Shown: positions 25,875-33,440 of the stretch, in pieces
Layout: each line of letters opens with the position of its first letter
Position numbering within the stretch: position 1 is the first letter of the stretch
Assembly (NCBI RefSeq): GCF_010671925.1
Contig: NZ_JAAHIH010000009.1
Location: forward strand, 124,001 to 188,000
Direction: 5' to 3'
Source of the DNA: Moorena sp. SIOASIH
GTDB taxonomy: Bacteria; Cyanobacteriota; Cyanobacteriia; Cyanobacteriales; Coleofasciculaceae
DNA: 64,000 bases
Notes under the pieces: model-generated
The model's database searches: none
The model's input: the letters and a program-made list of their open reading frames with translations, nothing else
Told to the model about the DNA's origin: nothing
Program-made: the position numbers and the translations under genes

Positions 25875-26117
25875 TCACTTGTATTTTGCCTCAAGATAAT
25901 CGATGTACGACTCTTTGGAATCCTCTGGACTTAGCTCAACCACACCAAGTAGGCTTTGAGTCCAAGGATCAAGACCAGTCATTGGTGTTGAACTTGAGCT
26001 ATAAGACCTAGATGATAGGGTTTCTTGTTCAATTGAGGCCAAAAGGGACTGGACTAAACGCCAGCGTACGCTTATTGGTAATTGCAATGCTTGGTTTTGC
26101 AATTCTTGCCATGTCAT
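25875..26117 (-). CDS. Small antitoxin of a PIN toxin-antitoxin pair
   Basis: An 80-residue protein. MTWQELQNQALQLPISVRWRLVQSLLASIEQET is the usual start of small antitoxin-like proteins in cyanobacteria. The C-terminal LDPWTQSLLGVVELSPEDSKESYIDYLEAKYK is the toxin-contact-type tail found upstream of PIN genes. Its TGA overlaps the GTG of the disrupted PIN gene by four bases. The antitoxin is intact while the toxin is broken by IS607. Confidence 0.72.
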   Translation of the reverse strand: MTWQELQNQALQLPISVRWRLVQSLLASIEQETLSSRSYSSSSTPMTGLDPWTQSLLGVVELSPEDSKESYIDYLEAKYK

Positions 26118-26483
26118 TGGCTTTATTCCTCAAGAAGTTCCTATTCTAATTGTAGAGTATGGGCCAGTTGGAGTGATGTAATCCCTGCCTCGCACATCCC
26201 CAGGTAAAGAGCAGCTTTTAAGGCAGTCTGAATTGGCACCGGGACTAAATAGTCTCCGCCTGCCACCGGATGAGGGATTGGGGATGTCGAGTTGGTCATC
26301 AATTCTCGAGTGCGTTCCCGTAGCGGCTCAATGCGCGCCCATCCCTTGTTCTCGATTGCTGTATGATGGTGCTATAGGAGAGACTTGACCACTATAGGGT
26401 ACCGTGTAGGAATTGTGATAATTTTTGATGCCATATTCCCTGTTCCCTGTTCCCTGTTCCCTGTTCCCTATTCCCTTTGCAAT
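26118..26483. other. Gap upstream of the Uma2 gene
   Basis: No gene is seen. It holds a GTTCCCGTAGCGGCTCAATGCGCG-type dispersed repeat (about 26314-26345) and TTCCCTG heptamers (26425-26475) that end close to the Uma2 start. Confidence 0.6.
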
Positions 26484-27056
26484 ATGACTCCTTTGGCATT
26501 AAATTTAGACACCATTGAGCTGACTGACGAACAGTTCTATCAGCTATGTCAAAATAACCGTGAATTACAGTTTGAACGAACGGCCAAAGGAGAATTAATT
26601 ATTATGCCACCTGTTGGCGGAGAGAGCGGCAATCGAGAAGCAGATTTAATTATCGATTTGGGAATTTGGAATCGGCAAACTGGTCTCGGTTATACCTTCA
26701 GTTCCTCCACTGTATTTAAATTGCCCAATGGCGCAAATCGTTCTCCTGATTGTGCTTGGATTCAAAGGGAACGTTGGGAAGCCCTTACCCCTGAACAAAG
26801 ACGCAAGTTTCCCCCGATTGTACCGGATTTTGTGATTGAGTTAAGGTCAGCAACGGATGATTTGGAAATGCTGCGTTCTAAGATGGGGGAATATAGAGAT
26901 GTAGGGGTACAGTTGCGATGGTTGATTAATCCCCAACAGCAGCAAGTGGAAATTTATCGTCAAGGGCAAGAGGTAGTGGTGCGAAACCTTCCCACGGAAT
27001 TATCTGATGAGAATCTATTGCCTGGATTTAGATTGCGTTTATCCCGGTATTTGTAG
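26484..27056 (+). CDS. Uma2-family (DUF820) PD-(D/E)xK-like protein
   Basis: A 190-residue protein. ELTDEQFYQLCQNNRELQFERTAKGELIIMPPVGGESGNREADL is the N-terminal module. The nuclease-like core contains SPDCAWIQRERWEALTPEQ, PDFVIELRSATDDLEMLRSKMGEY and LRWLINPQQQQVEIYRQG; the Asp, Glu and Lys positions are all present. Uma2 proteins are hugely expanded in cyanobacteria and their role is unclear, but the fold is that of restriction-type nucleases. The ATG at 26484 is chosen over a longer start that would translate heptameric repeats. Confidence 0.88.
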   Translation: MTPLALNLDTIELTDEQFYQLCQNNRELQFERTAKGELIIMPPVGGESGNREADLIIDLGIWNRQTGLGYTFSSSTVFKLPNGANRSPDCAWIQRERWEALTPEQRRKFPPIVPDFVIELRSATDDLEMLRSKMGEYRDVGVQLRWLINPQQQQVEIYRQGQEVVVRNLPTELSDENLLPGFRLRLSRYL

Positions 27057-27061
27057 AAAGA

Positions 27062-27180
27062 TTATTGCTTCTCGGATACGAGCAAGTCATCAACGAGAAG
27101 TATGAGCTATCATCCTGCTATTTTGGTTGATACAGGCTTGTTGGTGGCTTTCTATGATTCAGCAGATCAACATCAATTAA
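27062..27180 (+). pseudogene. Truncated copy of an antitoxin-PIN junction
   Basis: Nearly identical to 45140-45255. It holds the last codons of the RHH antitoxin (IASRIRASHQREV) followed by the PIN start (MSYHPAILVDTGLLVAFYDSADQH), then similarity stops. It is a fragment left by duplication or recombination, and no full toxin follows. Confidence 0.75.
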
Positions 27181-27254
27181 AATCGACTAGTTGTAGATTT
27201 TAGCATGGGAGTATTAATCCTAGGATAAGCCATCCCATTACTGATAATTAAACA

Positions 27255-27280
27255 GGTGCGTTACCATTTGTTAACGCACC
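27255..27280. repeat. GGTGCGTTA/TAACGCACC inverted repeat
   Basis: A 9-bp perfect stem with an 8-base loop. The same arms recur around 30192-30257 and 38303-38517. A second palindrome, AGGGAGGTTAT/ATAACCTCCCT, lies at about 27394-27416. No gene is seen from 27181 to 27535. Confidence 0.8.
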
Positions 27281-27535
27281 CGACAAGATCGGCGATTAGC
27301 CCAAAGGGCTACGCTTCGCGATTGACCTACGGTCACGCTACGCGAACGCACTACCATTCCTGGGAACAGCAACGCCATTTTTTTGACATAGAGAGGGAGG
27401 TTATAATAACCTCCCTTACTTTGACTATTACCTACTACACAGTTTAGATAATCTAGCAACTAGCTATCGATTTTAATGCTTGCTACTGACTCTTACTTCT
27501 GCATAGTTTAAGTTACATGGGCTTTTGAATTGGAG

Positions 27536-27904
27536 CTAGAATTCATCAAGCACCATGACCTGAATAGTTTGGTGACTTAGATTAGTGTATTCTACAGCGT
27601 TTGCCCCATCAATTTCGTCTATTTTTTCTTGAAATAAAGCATTTTGGTTAATAATAAACTTCTCGGTATCAGAGTTTTGTATGCTTATATTTATCTCTGC
27701 CAATTCTGATGAATTATTGACAAAATAAGATTTGATTTCTGTTTTAAATGGATCAAGTTGGACCCGATGCGTATCTCCTTGCTTTGATAGTTCAAACTTG
27801 TTGTTAGTAAGGGCAAAAGCCGATGCGACTTGAGAACCGAAAGCAAGCACTACAGCCAGAAGTAAAGCTGTAAACACTTTGATTTGACGTTTCATAATTT
27901 TCAT
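27536..27904 (-). CDS. Small secreted or periplasmic protein
   Basis: A 122-residue protein from MKIMKRQIKVF (another ATG three codons later). The N-terminal signal peptide is clear: basic MKRQIKVF, hydrophobic TALLLAVVLAFGSQ, and a VASAFA cleavage area. The mature part of about 90 residues is acidic, with FELSKQGDTHRVQLDPFKTEIKSYF and an Asn/Gln-rich centre, and has no cysteines. No family is recognised. AGGATG-type sequence upstream of the start is compatible with ribosome binding. Confidence 0.6.
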   Translation of the reverse strand: MKIMKRQIKVFTALLLAVVLAFGSQVASAFALTNNKFELSKQGDTHRVQLDPFKTEIKSYFVNNSSELAEINISIQNSDTEKFIINQNALFQEKIDEIDGANAVEYTNLSHQTIQVMVLDEF

Positions 27905-28004
27905 CCTTTTTTCACTGTAACTTTGGAGTTGATCAGGTGGGTTTTTGTTTTCCACCTTTCAATCTAAAGACGATCTAAGATAGTAATATCTGAATTTTTG
28001 ATAA

Positions 28005-28390
28005 TTAGCGTTCGCGTAGCGGCTCAATGCTCGCGCATCGCTCCTTCATTCTCAAACTTTATAGCAAGGGAAGTATAGTTTAGGACATAGTCTTTTAGTT
28101 GAAAGGGAGCAGGGAGCAGGGAGCAGGGAGCAGAAGATGTCTTAAGCTTTACTTCGACTGCTATACTAACTGCGTTCGGGTAGCGGCTCTTTCAGAGCAT
28201 CGCACTCCTTCGTACCCTCAAAAAAAAGCGTTCGCGTAGCGGCTCAATGCTCGCGCATCGCATTCCCTAAAAAAGAAAAGCGTTCGCGTAGCGGCTCAAT
28301 GCTCGCGCATCGCATTCCCTAAAAAAGAAAAGCGTTCGCGTAGCGGCTCTTTGAGAGCATCGCATTCCCTAAAAAAGAAAAGCGATGGGC
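28005..28390. repeat. Dispersed GCGTTCGCGTAGCGGCTC repeats, tandem 52-bp array
   Basis: Single copies lie near 28008-28040 and 28165-28205, and GGGAGCA heptamers near 28106-28130. From about 28228 to 28384 there are three to four tandem units of 52 bases (GCGTTCGCGTAGCGGCTC..., ...GCATCGCATTCCCTAAAAAA). The unit core is an imperfect palindrome. Confidence 0.9.
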
Positions 28391-28489
28391 GAGTATTCAG
28401 CCGTCAGTCGTCAGCTATTCGCAAGGTCTGAGGGGGTGACAAAAAGACCTGTAGGCGTTGCGTCAGTCTTTGAATGAATAGGAGTAGAG

Positions 28490-28860
28490 TGGGCATCCTG
28501 CCCGCCCGGAAATAAGCATGAAACTGGCAAGATGCCAGTTCCACCCAAGATGCCAGTTCCACCCAAGATGCCTATTCCCCCCAAGATGCCTATTAAACCC
28601 AAAATCTCCATTCCACGGCAAGATGCCTATTCCACAGGTGCGACCCGTGGCGAATTTAATTCTTAATAGGTCAAGGGCACCTAAGCAAGATGCCTATTCC
28701 ACAGATGGGACCCGCCGAACAGGCAAGATGCCTATTCCACAGATGGGACCCGCCGAACAGGCAAGATGCCTATTCCACAGATGGGACCCGCCGAACAGGC
28801 AAGATGCCTATTCCACAGATGGGACCCGCCGAACAGGCAAGATGCCTATTCTACCTCACG
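28490..28860. repeat. Minisatellites (19-bp and 38-bp units)
   Basis: About four units of CAAGATGCCAGTTCCACCC-type sequence (28526-28600) are followed by about five units of a 38-base repeat (GCAAGATGCCTATTCCACAG then ATGGGACCCGCCGAACAG) at 28620-28855. There are no unique spacers, so this is a minisatellite and not a CRISPR array. Confidence 0.9.
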
Positions 28861-28867
28861 TTTAAAA

Positions 28868-30124
28868 TCATTCCATTATTAAGCAAGGCCGGCCTGTAAG
28901 CTTTATCAGATGGAAATTTGAGCAAATTGTGATCAAAAAAGATAAACCCGCTATGGCATTGTATAAATGCGGGATGATTTTGATAGTTTTTTGGGGTGGG
29001 CATCTGGCCGTGGAATGGCCATCTTGGTGGGGTGGGCATCTTGCTGTGGAATGGACATCTTGGTGGGGTGGGCATCTTGCTGTGGAATGGACATCTTGGT
29101 GGGGTGGGCATCTGGCTGTGGAATGGCCATCTTGCTGGAACAGGCATCTGGCTGTGGAATGGCCATCTTGATAGAATGGCCATCTTGCTGCAGAATGGCC
29201 ATGTTGGTGTAACAGGCATCTTGCCTGTTTCAATTTCCGGGCAGGCAAGATGCCCACCCCACTGATGTTCATCCCGCCCCTCAGCAATGCCTGATTGTTG
29301 ACTTCTAACTTCTCCTCAGAAGTAGCTGCAACAGGAACCGACTCTGAGTGCTGTAGCGATCGCACTACCTCCTGCACTTCTTCACCAACAACACTCTCCA
29401 CTTCCTCCACCGCCACAGATGATGTCACCGTCTCGCCCACAATCGGTTCAACTTCCCCATGCGGCTGGGACTTTTCCCCAATTCCTGACTCAGTTGCCTG
29501 ATTAGTTGGTGTAACCGATAATTCCCTATCAGTTTCATCCTCGCCGATAAAATATCCCCTCAACTCCTCTCGCAGAATGGCTCGCGCCTGGGAGATGCGC
29601 TTACAGACATTCTGGTAGGAAATATTTTGCTGTTGGGCTATCTCTCGATAAGACAGTTCTTGATAAAAATGCAGGATAAAGGTCTGGTGCAGCCGAGCAG
29701 GTAAGTTATCAATGGCACTGCTGATAGCAATCTTTTTCTCGTCTGTTTCCAAAGCCCTTTCTGGCGTATCCTCACAGGAAACCAGTCCTTTTTCCTCTGG
29801 AATCCCTTCTATATCCTCAACGTGGTTCGCGCTGCGACGATGTTCTCGATGAATATCCACGCAGAGGTTATGAGTCAGCTTTGTCAGCCAAGCCTTAAAA
29901 TTAGCGATTTTCCCCGCCAATTTTTGCACCTTTTCCCATGCCTTGAGCATGGCTCGACTCAGGGCATCTTCAGCATCGGTAGGGTTTCCACCCATCCACC
30001 TGAGACAGCGATGATAGAGATAGTCTTGATATTGCTGCCATTGCTGCCAAAACTCTTTCTCTGAAAAGTGATGGGATTGGCCCAATGCAGTAGAACTGGC
30101 TTCTAATTGAATATCTGAGATCAT
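28868..30124 (-). CDS. ECF-type sigma-70 factor with repeat-derived C-terminal extension
   Basis: 418 residues as read. Region 2 lies at about 20-110 (YLYHRCLRWMGGNPTDAEDALSRAMLKAWEKV, FKAWLTKLTHNLCVDIHREHRR). Region 4 lies at about 135-195 (LPARLHQTFILHFYQELSYREIAQQQNISYQNVCKRISQARAILREEL). An acidic linker follows to about residue 285. Beyond that, about 130 residues are encoded by a 36-base minisatellite and give repeated HSTARCPPHQD-type units, so the original gene probably ended near 29270. Sigma function should remain, since both core regions are intact. There is no anti-sigma gene nearby. Confidence 0.82.
   Translation of the reverse strand: MISDIQLEASSTALGQSHHFSEKEFWQQWQQYQDYLYHRCLRWMGGNPTDAEDALSRAMLKAWEKVQKLAGKIANFKAWLTKLTHNLCVDIHREHRRSANHVEDIEGIPEEKGLVSCEDTPERALETDEKKIAISSAIDNLPARLHQTFILHFYQELSYREIAQQQNISYQNVCKRISQARAILREELRGYFIGEDETDRELSVTPTNQATESGIGEKSQPHGEVEPIVGETVTSSVAVEEVESVVGEEVQEVVRSLQHSESVPVAATSEEKLEVNNQALLRGGMNISGVGILPARKLKQARCLLHQHGHSAARWPFYQDGHSTARCLFQQDGHSTARCPPHQDVHSTARCPPHQDVHSTARCPPHQDGHSTARCPPQKTIKIIPHLYNAIAGLSFLITICSNFHLIKLTGRPCLIME
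28995..29262. repeat. 36-bp minisatellite within the 3' end of the sigma-factor gene
   Basis: About seven units related to GGTGGGCATCTTGCTGTGGA plus ATGGACATCTTGGTGG. Its CATCTTG/CAAGATG core is shared with the minisatellite at 28490-28860, which reads in the opposite orientation. Several overlapping frames are open on both strands only because of the repeat. Confidence 0.9.
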
Positions 30125-30907
30125 AATTGATTGATCAACATAATGGTGTATCTGGTGGGTGCATCTCCTAACAGTTGTTTGACCCAGCAGTGGTGCGTTA
30201 CGGGCAGCAACCTAACCCTGACGAAGAGGGGAAACATGAAGACTCCCCTAACGCACCCTACGCAGCTGACGGCTGACGGCTGAATGCTTACGATTTTTAC
30301 TCTTTTTGACCTGGATTACCCGATCACCATCTGATAGTACTTCTGCTTTTAGTCTCTAAATCTCATAAAACTCATGTAAAAACTCATGTAAAAACTCATG
30401 TAAAAACTCATGTAAAAACTCATGTAAAAACTCATGTCTAGGGTTTTTATATAGGTTGTAAACAAAATTATTGCTCAAAAATGCAAGAGGCAAGAGGCAA
30501 AACGCAAGAGGGGAAAGAGATTCAAAGTTTTATTGTCCAATAAAAAAAGACCATACACGTTTACATCTCAAATAGAAACGCTATATACAGTCGAAAGTGG
30601 GGAGTCAACAGAAGCGAAAAATGGGGATAATTCTCCCTATCTACCCATTTTCCGCTTCTAAAAATATGACGAAATCGCGTTTATACAAACAAAATCAAGG
30701 GCTGTGAGGGGATAAACCCCCCTCTAGTTCCCAGATTATCTGCTATTATCTGCTATTATCTGCTATTATCTGCTATAATTACACTCCCCTGTCAGGGAGT
30801 CCCAGCAATAAAAATAGTTAACAATATTTAATATTAAACTGTCAATTATATAAGTTATGATATTTTCCGGTAAGGATAATAAATCAAAGGAGGAAAGTAA
30901 GCCTTTA

Positions 30908-31084
30908 ATGCCTGCCATATCGGTCAGCTCCCTACTCGCAAGAGAGGAGTTTCATAATAACTGTAATCCACTGGTACATGACCAGCCACTGTTGGTTAAC
31001 TGCGGTGCCATTGCCCAGTCATCAGCTCTAAAATTGGTTGGTCATTCAGCGGTATTCGAATCTAATTCTATGGTAATACACTAA
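30908..31084 (+). CDS. Possible small protein (58 aa), unrecognised
   Basis: An ATG at 30908 follows AAAGGAGG by 14 bases, a good but slightly distant ribosome-binding site. The peptide (MPAISVSSLLAREEFHNNCN...) contains two cysteines and several serines and no recognised motif. It is 2.3 kb upstream of the YcaO gene, with another gene between, so a link as a RiPP precursor is only a possibility. It may be a chance frame. Confidence 0.25.
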   Translation: MPAISVSSLLAREEFHNNCNPLVHDQPLLVNCGAIAQSSALKLVGHSAVFESNSMVIH

Positions 31085-31293
31085 TATAGTGTTTTTAAAA
31101 TTAAAGTAAGCATTCAGCATTCAGCGGTCAGCCGTGAGCTAAAAGCTCACGCTACGCGAACAGCTTTGTGGCACAGGCTTCTAGTTTGTGGCAAAGGCTT
31201 TGGCCTTGGCCTTTGGCCACGCTACGCGAATGGCCACGCTGTGCGAACGACGCTGTTACATAACTCAGCATTATTCGAATGCTGACCTGTTGT

Positions 31294-31430
31294 CTTGATG
31301 CAATAGCGAGTGGGGGAAACCACGGCAGTTGCTCATGGGGGGAACCACGGCAGTCGCTCATGGGGGAAACCCCCAAGACCGCGCTGCCTCCCCAAGACCG
31401 CGCTGCCTCCCCAAGACCGCGCTGCATCGC
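31294..31430. repeat. 137-bp member of the palindromic element family
   Basis: Same ends as the 93-bp copies (CTTGATGC...GCATCGC) but with extra copies of both sub-units: the CCACGGCAGT...GCTCATGGGGG arm is repeated, and the CCCCAAGACCGCGCTGCCT unit appears three times. It lies in intergenic DNA. Confidence 0.9.
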
Positions 31431-31656
31431 TTATTCAAAAGCACCGATGAGTAGCGTGGCACAGGCTTAATGCCTGTGACAAACACGCATTAGCTGATAG
31501 CTGATACGCTGATAGCTGATAGCTTACAAATTAAATCAACACTATAGCTTTTAGTTCCCAAAAGGGGACGGCAAAACTTGGATAGCTCGTTTCGGTGTGT
31601 CACGTTTGATCGAGCACTTAAAAGGTGCTTCTTGATAAATTTCGGTGGCATTTTAG

Positions 31657-33054
31657 ATGAATATTGATTGTATTCTGGAAATTGTTGACCGTCAACTAAA
31701 AGAGAGTCAACATCGACCCCTTACATCCACAGAAGTTATGATGCTGGATGGGGTTTGGCAGTATAGAACTTATAACCAAATTGCCCTCGAAGCAGGTTAT
31801 AGTGCAGGCTACCTTAGTAATGTCGTTGCTCCAGATTTGTATCAGCGACTCTCGGAGGTGATTGGCCAGCGGGTAAGCAAGAAAAACTGTCGGGTGCTGC
31901 TGGAGTCTTATGCCACTGCCCAAACAGCCGCAGAGACAAACCCTTTTCAGGCAGATCTGGTGAAGCTAGAGCTGACGGGAAATGCTGCCAATGAAACCCC
32001 TGAGATACTACCTTGCTATCCCAGTGGCTCAATCCCTCTCAACTCTCCCTTTTACCTAGAACGCTCTTCCCTTGAGGAGCAAGTTTATCAAGAAATCAAG
32101 AAACCGGGAGCGTTAATCAGGATTAAAGCTCCCAGAGAAATGGGCAAAACCTCTCTGCTGCTGAGGATTCTTGACCATGGCAACCGCCTGGGCTACCATA
32201 CTGTCAGCTTGAACCTAGAGCAAGTCGAGCACGGAATTTTAAGCAATTTGAATCAATTTTTGCGCTGGCTGTGTGCCAACATCGCTCACCAGCTTCAGCG
32301 TAAACCGATGCTAGATGAGTATTGGGATGAAGACCTGGGCAGTAAAATTAGCTGCACCCTCTACTTCCAAGACTATCTACTAGATTTAATTGATACTCCC
32401 CTAATCTTGGCATTGGATGAGGTGAGCCAGATTTTCGAGCATCCCCAAGTCGCGAAGGATTTTTTACCTCTGTTGCGTTCTTGGTACGAAGAAGGCAAAA
32501 GACTGCCCATCTGGCAAAAGCTTCGCCTGGTAGTGGTTCACTCCACGGAAATTTACGTTCCTCTGGAGCTTAACCAGTCTCCTTTCAATGTGGGGCTGCC
32601 GGTTCAGTTATACAACTTCAGCCAGGACGAGGTGCAGCAGTTAGCTCAACGCTACGGACTCGACTGGATAGGTCCCGAAGAAGCTAGACAATTAATGGTA
32701 ATGCTGGGGGGACATCCAGCACTGGTAAACTTAACGCTCTATCATCTTAGTCGCAAGGACATAACTCTGTCCCAACTGCTAGAAAGTGCTCCCACTGCCA
32801 CCGGAATTTATGCTCATCACTTGCAGCGTCATTGGGCAACATTGGCAAAACAGCCGGAATTAGCACAAGCTCTTGATACGGTTCTCAAGGCCACTGAACC
32901 TGTGCCCTTAGACCCCATCCTAACTCACAAGTTAAGCAGTATGGGGTTGATTAAACTTTCAGGTGCTCAAGCGATCGCAGCTTGTGAATTGTATCGGCGG
33001 TTTTTTATTAAAAAGGGAGAGCAACAGTTTATGTATACAGCATCTTTTTTGTAG
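31657..33054 (+). CDS. AAA-like (AAA_35/STAND-type) ATPase with N-terminal HTH
   Basis: A 465-residue protein. Residues 1-90 form an HTH-like module (ILEIVDRQLKESQHRPLTSTEVMMLDGVWQYRTYNQIALEAGYSAGYLSNVV...LSEVIGQ) resembling the N-terminal domain of vWA-MoxR-associated (vMAP-type) proteins. Residues about 140-440 are an AAA_35-type P-loop ATPase: Walker A IKAPREMGKTSLLLRI, Walker B LILALDEVSQIF, and a GGHPALVNL C-terminal element. No effector domain is fused. It opens a run of five co-directional genes including the YcaO gene, and its C-terminal-type ATPase recurs at the end of the 1928-residue protein. A regulatory or conflict-system role is inferred. Confidence 0.78.
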   Translation: MNIDCILEIVDRQLKESQHRPLTSTEVMMLDGVWQYRTYNQIALEAGYSAGYLSNVVAPDLYQRLSEVIGQRVSKKNCRVLLESYATAQTAAETNPFQADLVKLELTGNAANETPEILPCYPSGSIPLNSPFYLERSSLEEQVYQEIKKPGALIRIKAPREMGKTSLLLRILDHGNRLGYHTVSLNLEQVEHGILSNLNQFLRWLCANIAHQLQRKPMLDEYWDEDLGSKISCTLYFQDYLLDLIDTPLILALDEVSQIFEHPQVAKDFLPLLRSWYEEGKRLPIWQKLRLVVVHSTEIYVPLELNQSPFNVGLPVQLYNFSQDEVQQLAQRYGLDWIGPEEARQLMVMLGGHPALVNLTLYHLSRKDITLSQLLESAPTATGIYAHHLQRHWATLAKQPELAQALDTVLKATEPVPLDPILTHKLSSMGLIKLSGAQAIAACELYRRFFIKKGEQQFMYTASFL

Positions 33055-33440
33055 TCTAATCATTGATTTAGGGAGTAGGGAGCAGGGAGCAGGGAGCAGG
33101 GGTCAGGGGTCAGGGGTCAGGGGTCAGGGGTCAGCGGTCAGGGGTCAGCGGTCAGCGGTCAGCGATCAGCGGTCAGCCATTCGCGACTTGAGGTGCTTTG
33201 TGGCACAGGCTTCTAGCCTGTGATCTAGCGCATTAGCTGATAGCTGATAGCTTACGATCAGTTTTTAATGCTCCTTTCACGATTCAATGTTTTGTTTATT
33301 AGTTTTTTCATGAGATTTTATATGAGTTATGAGATGAGTTTTATGAGTTTAGTAGGTCAAAATTATAAGTACTATACAACATAGTTGATTAAATTACCAA
33401 TAAATTTAGGGTTAATTTTAAGCAGAAAAGAACTAAAACA
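33055..33440. repeat. Heptamer tract and AT-rich leader upstream of the YcaO gene
   Basis: GGGAGCA, then GGGGTCA/GCGGTCA heptamers (33070-33180), a GTGGCACAGGCTTCTAGCCTGTGA palindrome (about 33201-33224) and TATGAGTTTTATGAG-type repeats (33310-33350). No small precursor-peptide frame is evident here. Confidence 0.75.

Larger units (their letters stand above)
23539..25878 (-). pseudogene. PIN-domain toxin (VapC-like) split by IS607 and carrying a 93-bp repeat
   Basis: The start survives at 25878-25857 as GTG-RRVLFD, overlapping the antitoxin stop by 4 bases. The rest resumes near 24022 as VLLDVLAQRQPFVVASAQALN... Together they recreate the usual PIN opening (RVLFDTNVVLDVLAQRQPF), interrupted at the catalytic DTN motif. 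The downstream part ends with the PIN hallmarks DFEDAV and VTRNISDF (stop at 23539). An in-frame 93-base palindromic element (23753-23845) adds 31 foreign residues; deleting it joins STLLQ to QRIQIAS cleanly. The split makes the toxin inactive. Confidence 0.75.
30125..31656. other. 1.5-kb repeat-rich gap
   Basis: It contains a GGTGCGTTA...TAACGCACC inverted repeat (30192-30257), five tandem AAAAACTCATGTA-type 15-mers (about 30367-30437), four TCTGCTATTAT 11-mers (about 30738-30778), a GCTACGCG dispersed repeat zone (31140-31250), the 137-bp palindromic element (31294-31430) and GCTGATA heptamers (about 31490-31525). One weak small reading frame (30908-31084) is listed separately. Confidence 0.7.

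Noticed and set aside
28490..28860. CRISPR-like array
   Set aside because: Units are directly adjacent with no unique spacers and no cas genes are present; it is a minisatellite.
28929..29265. Several overlapping Trp/Gly-rich or Pro/His-rich reading frames on both strands
   Set aside because: All arise from the 36-bp minisatellite, which is free of stops in several frames; only the sigma-factor frame continues a real domain.
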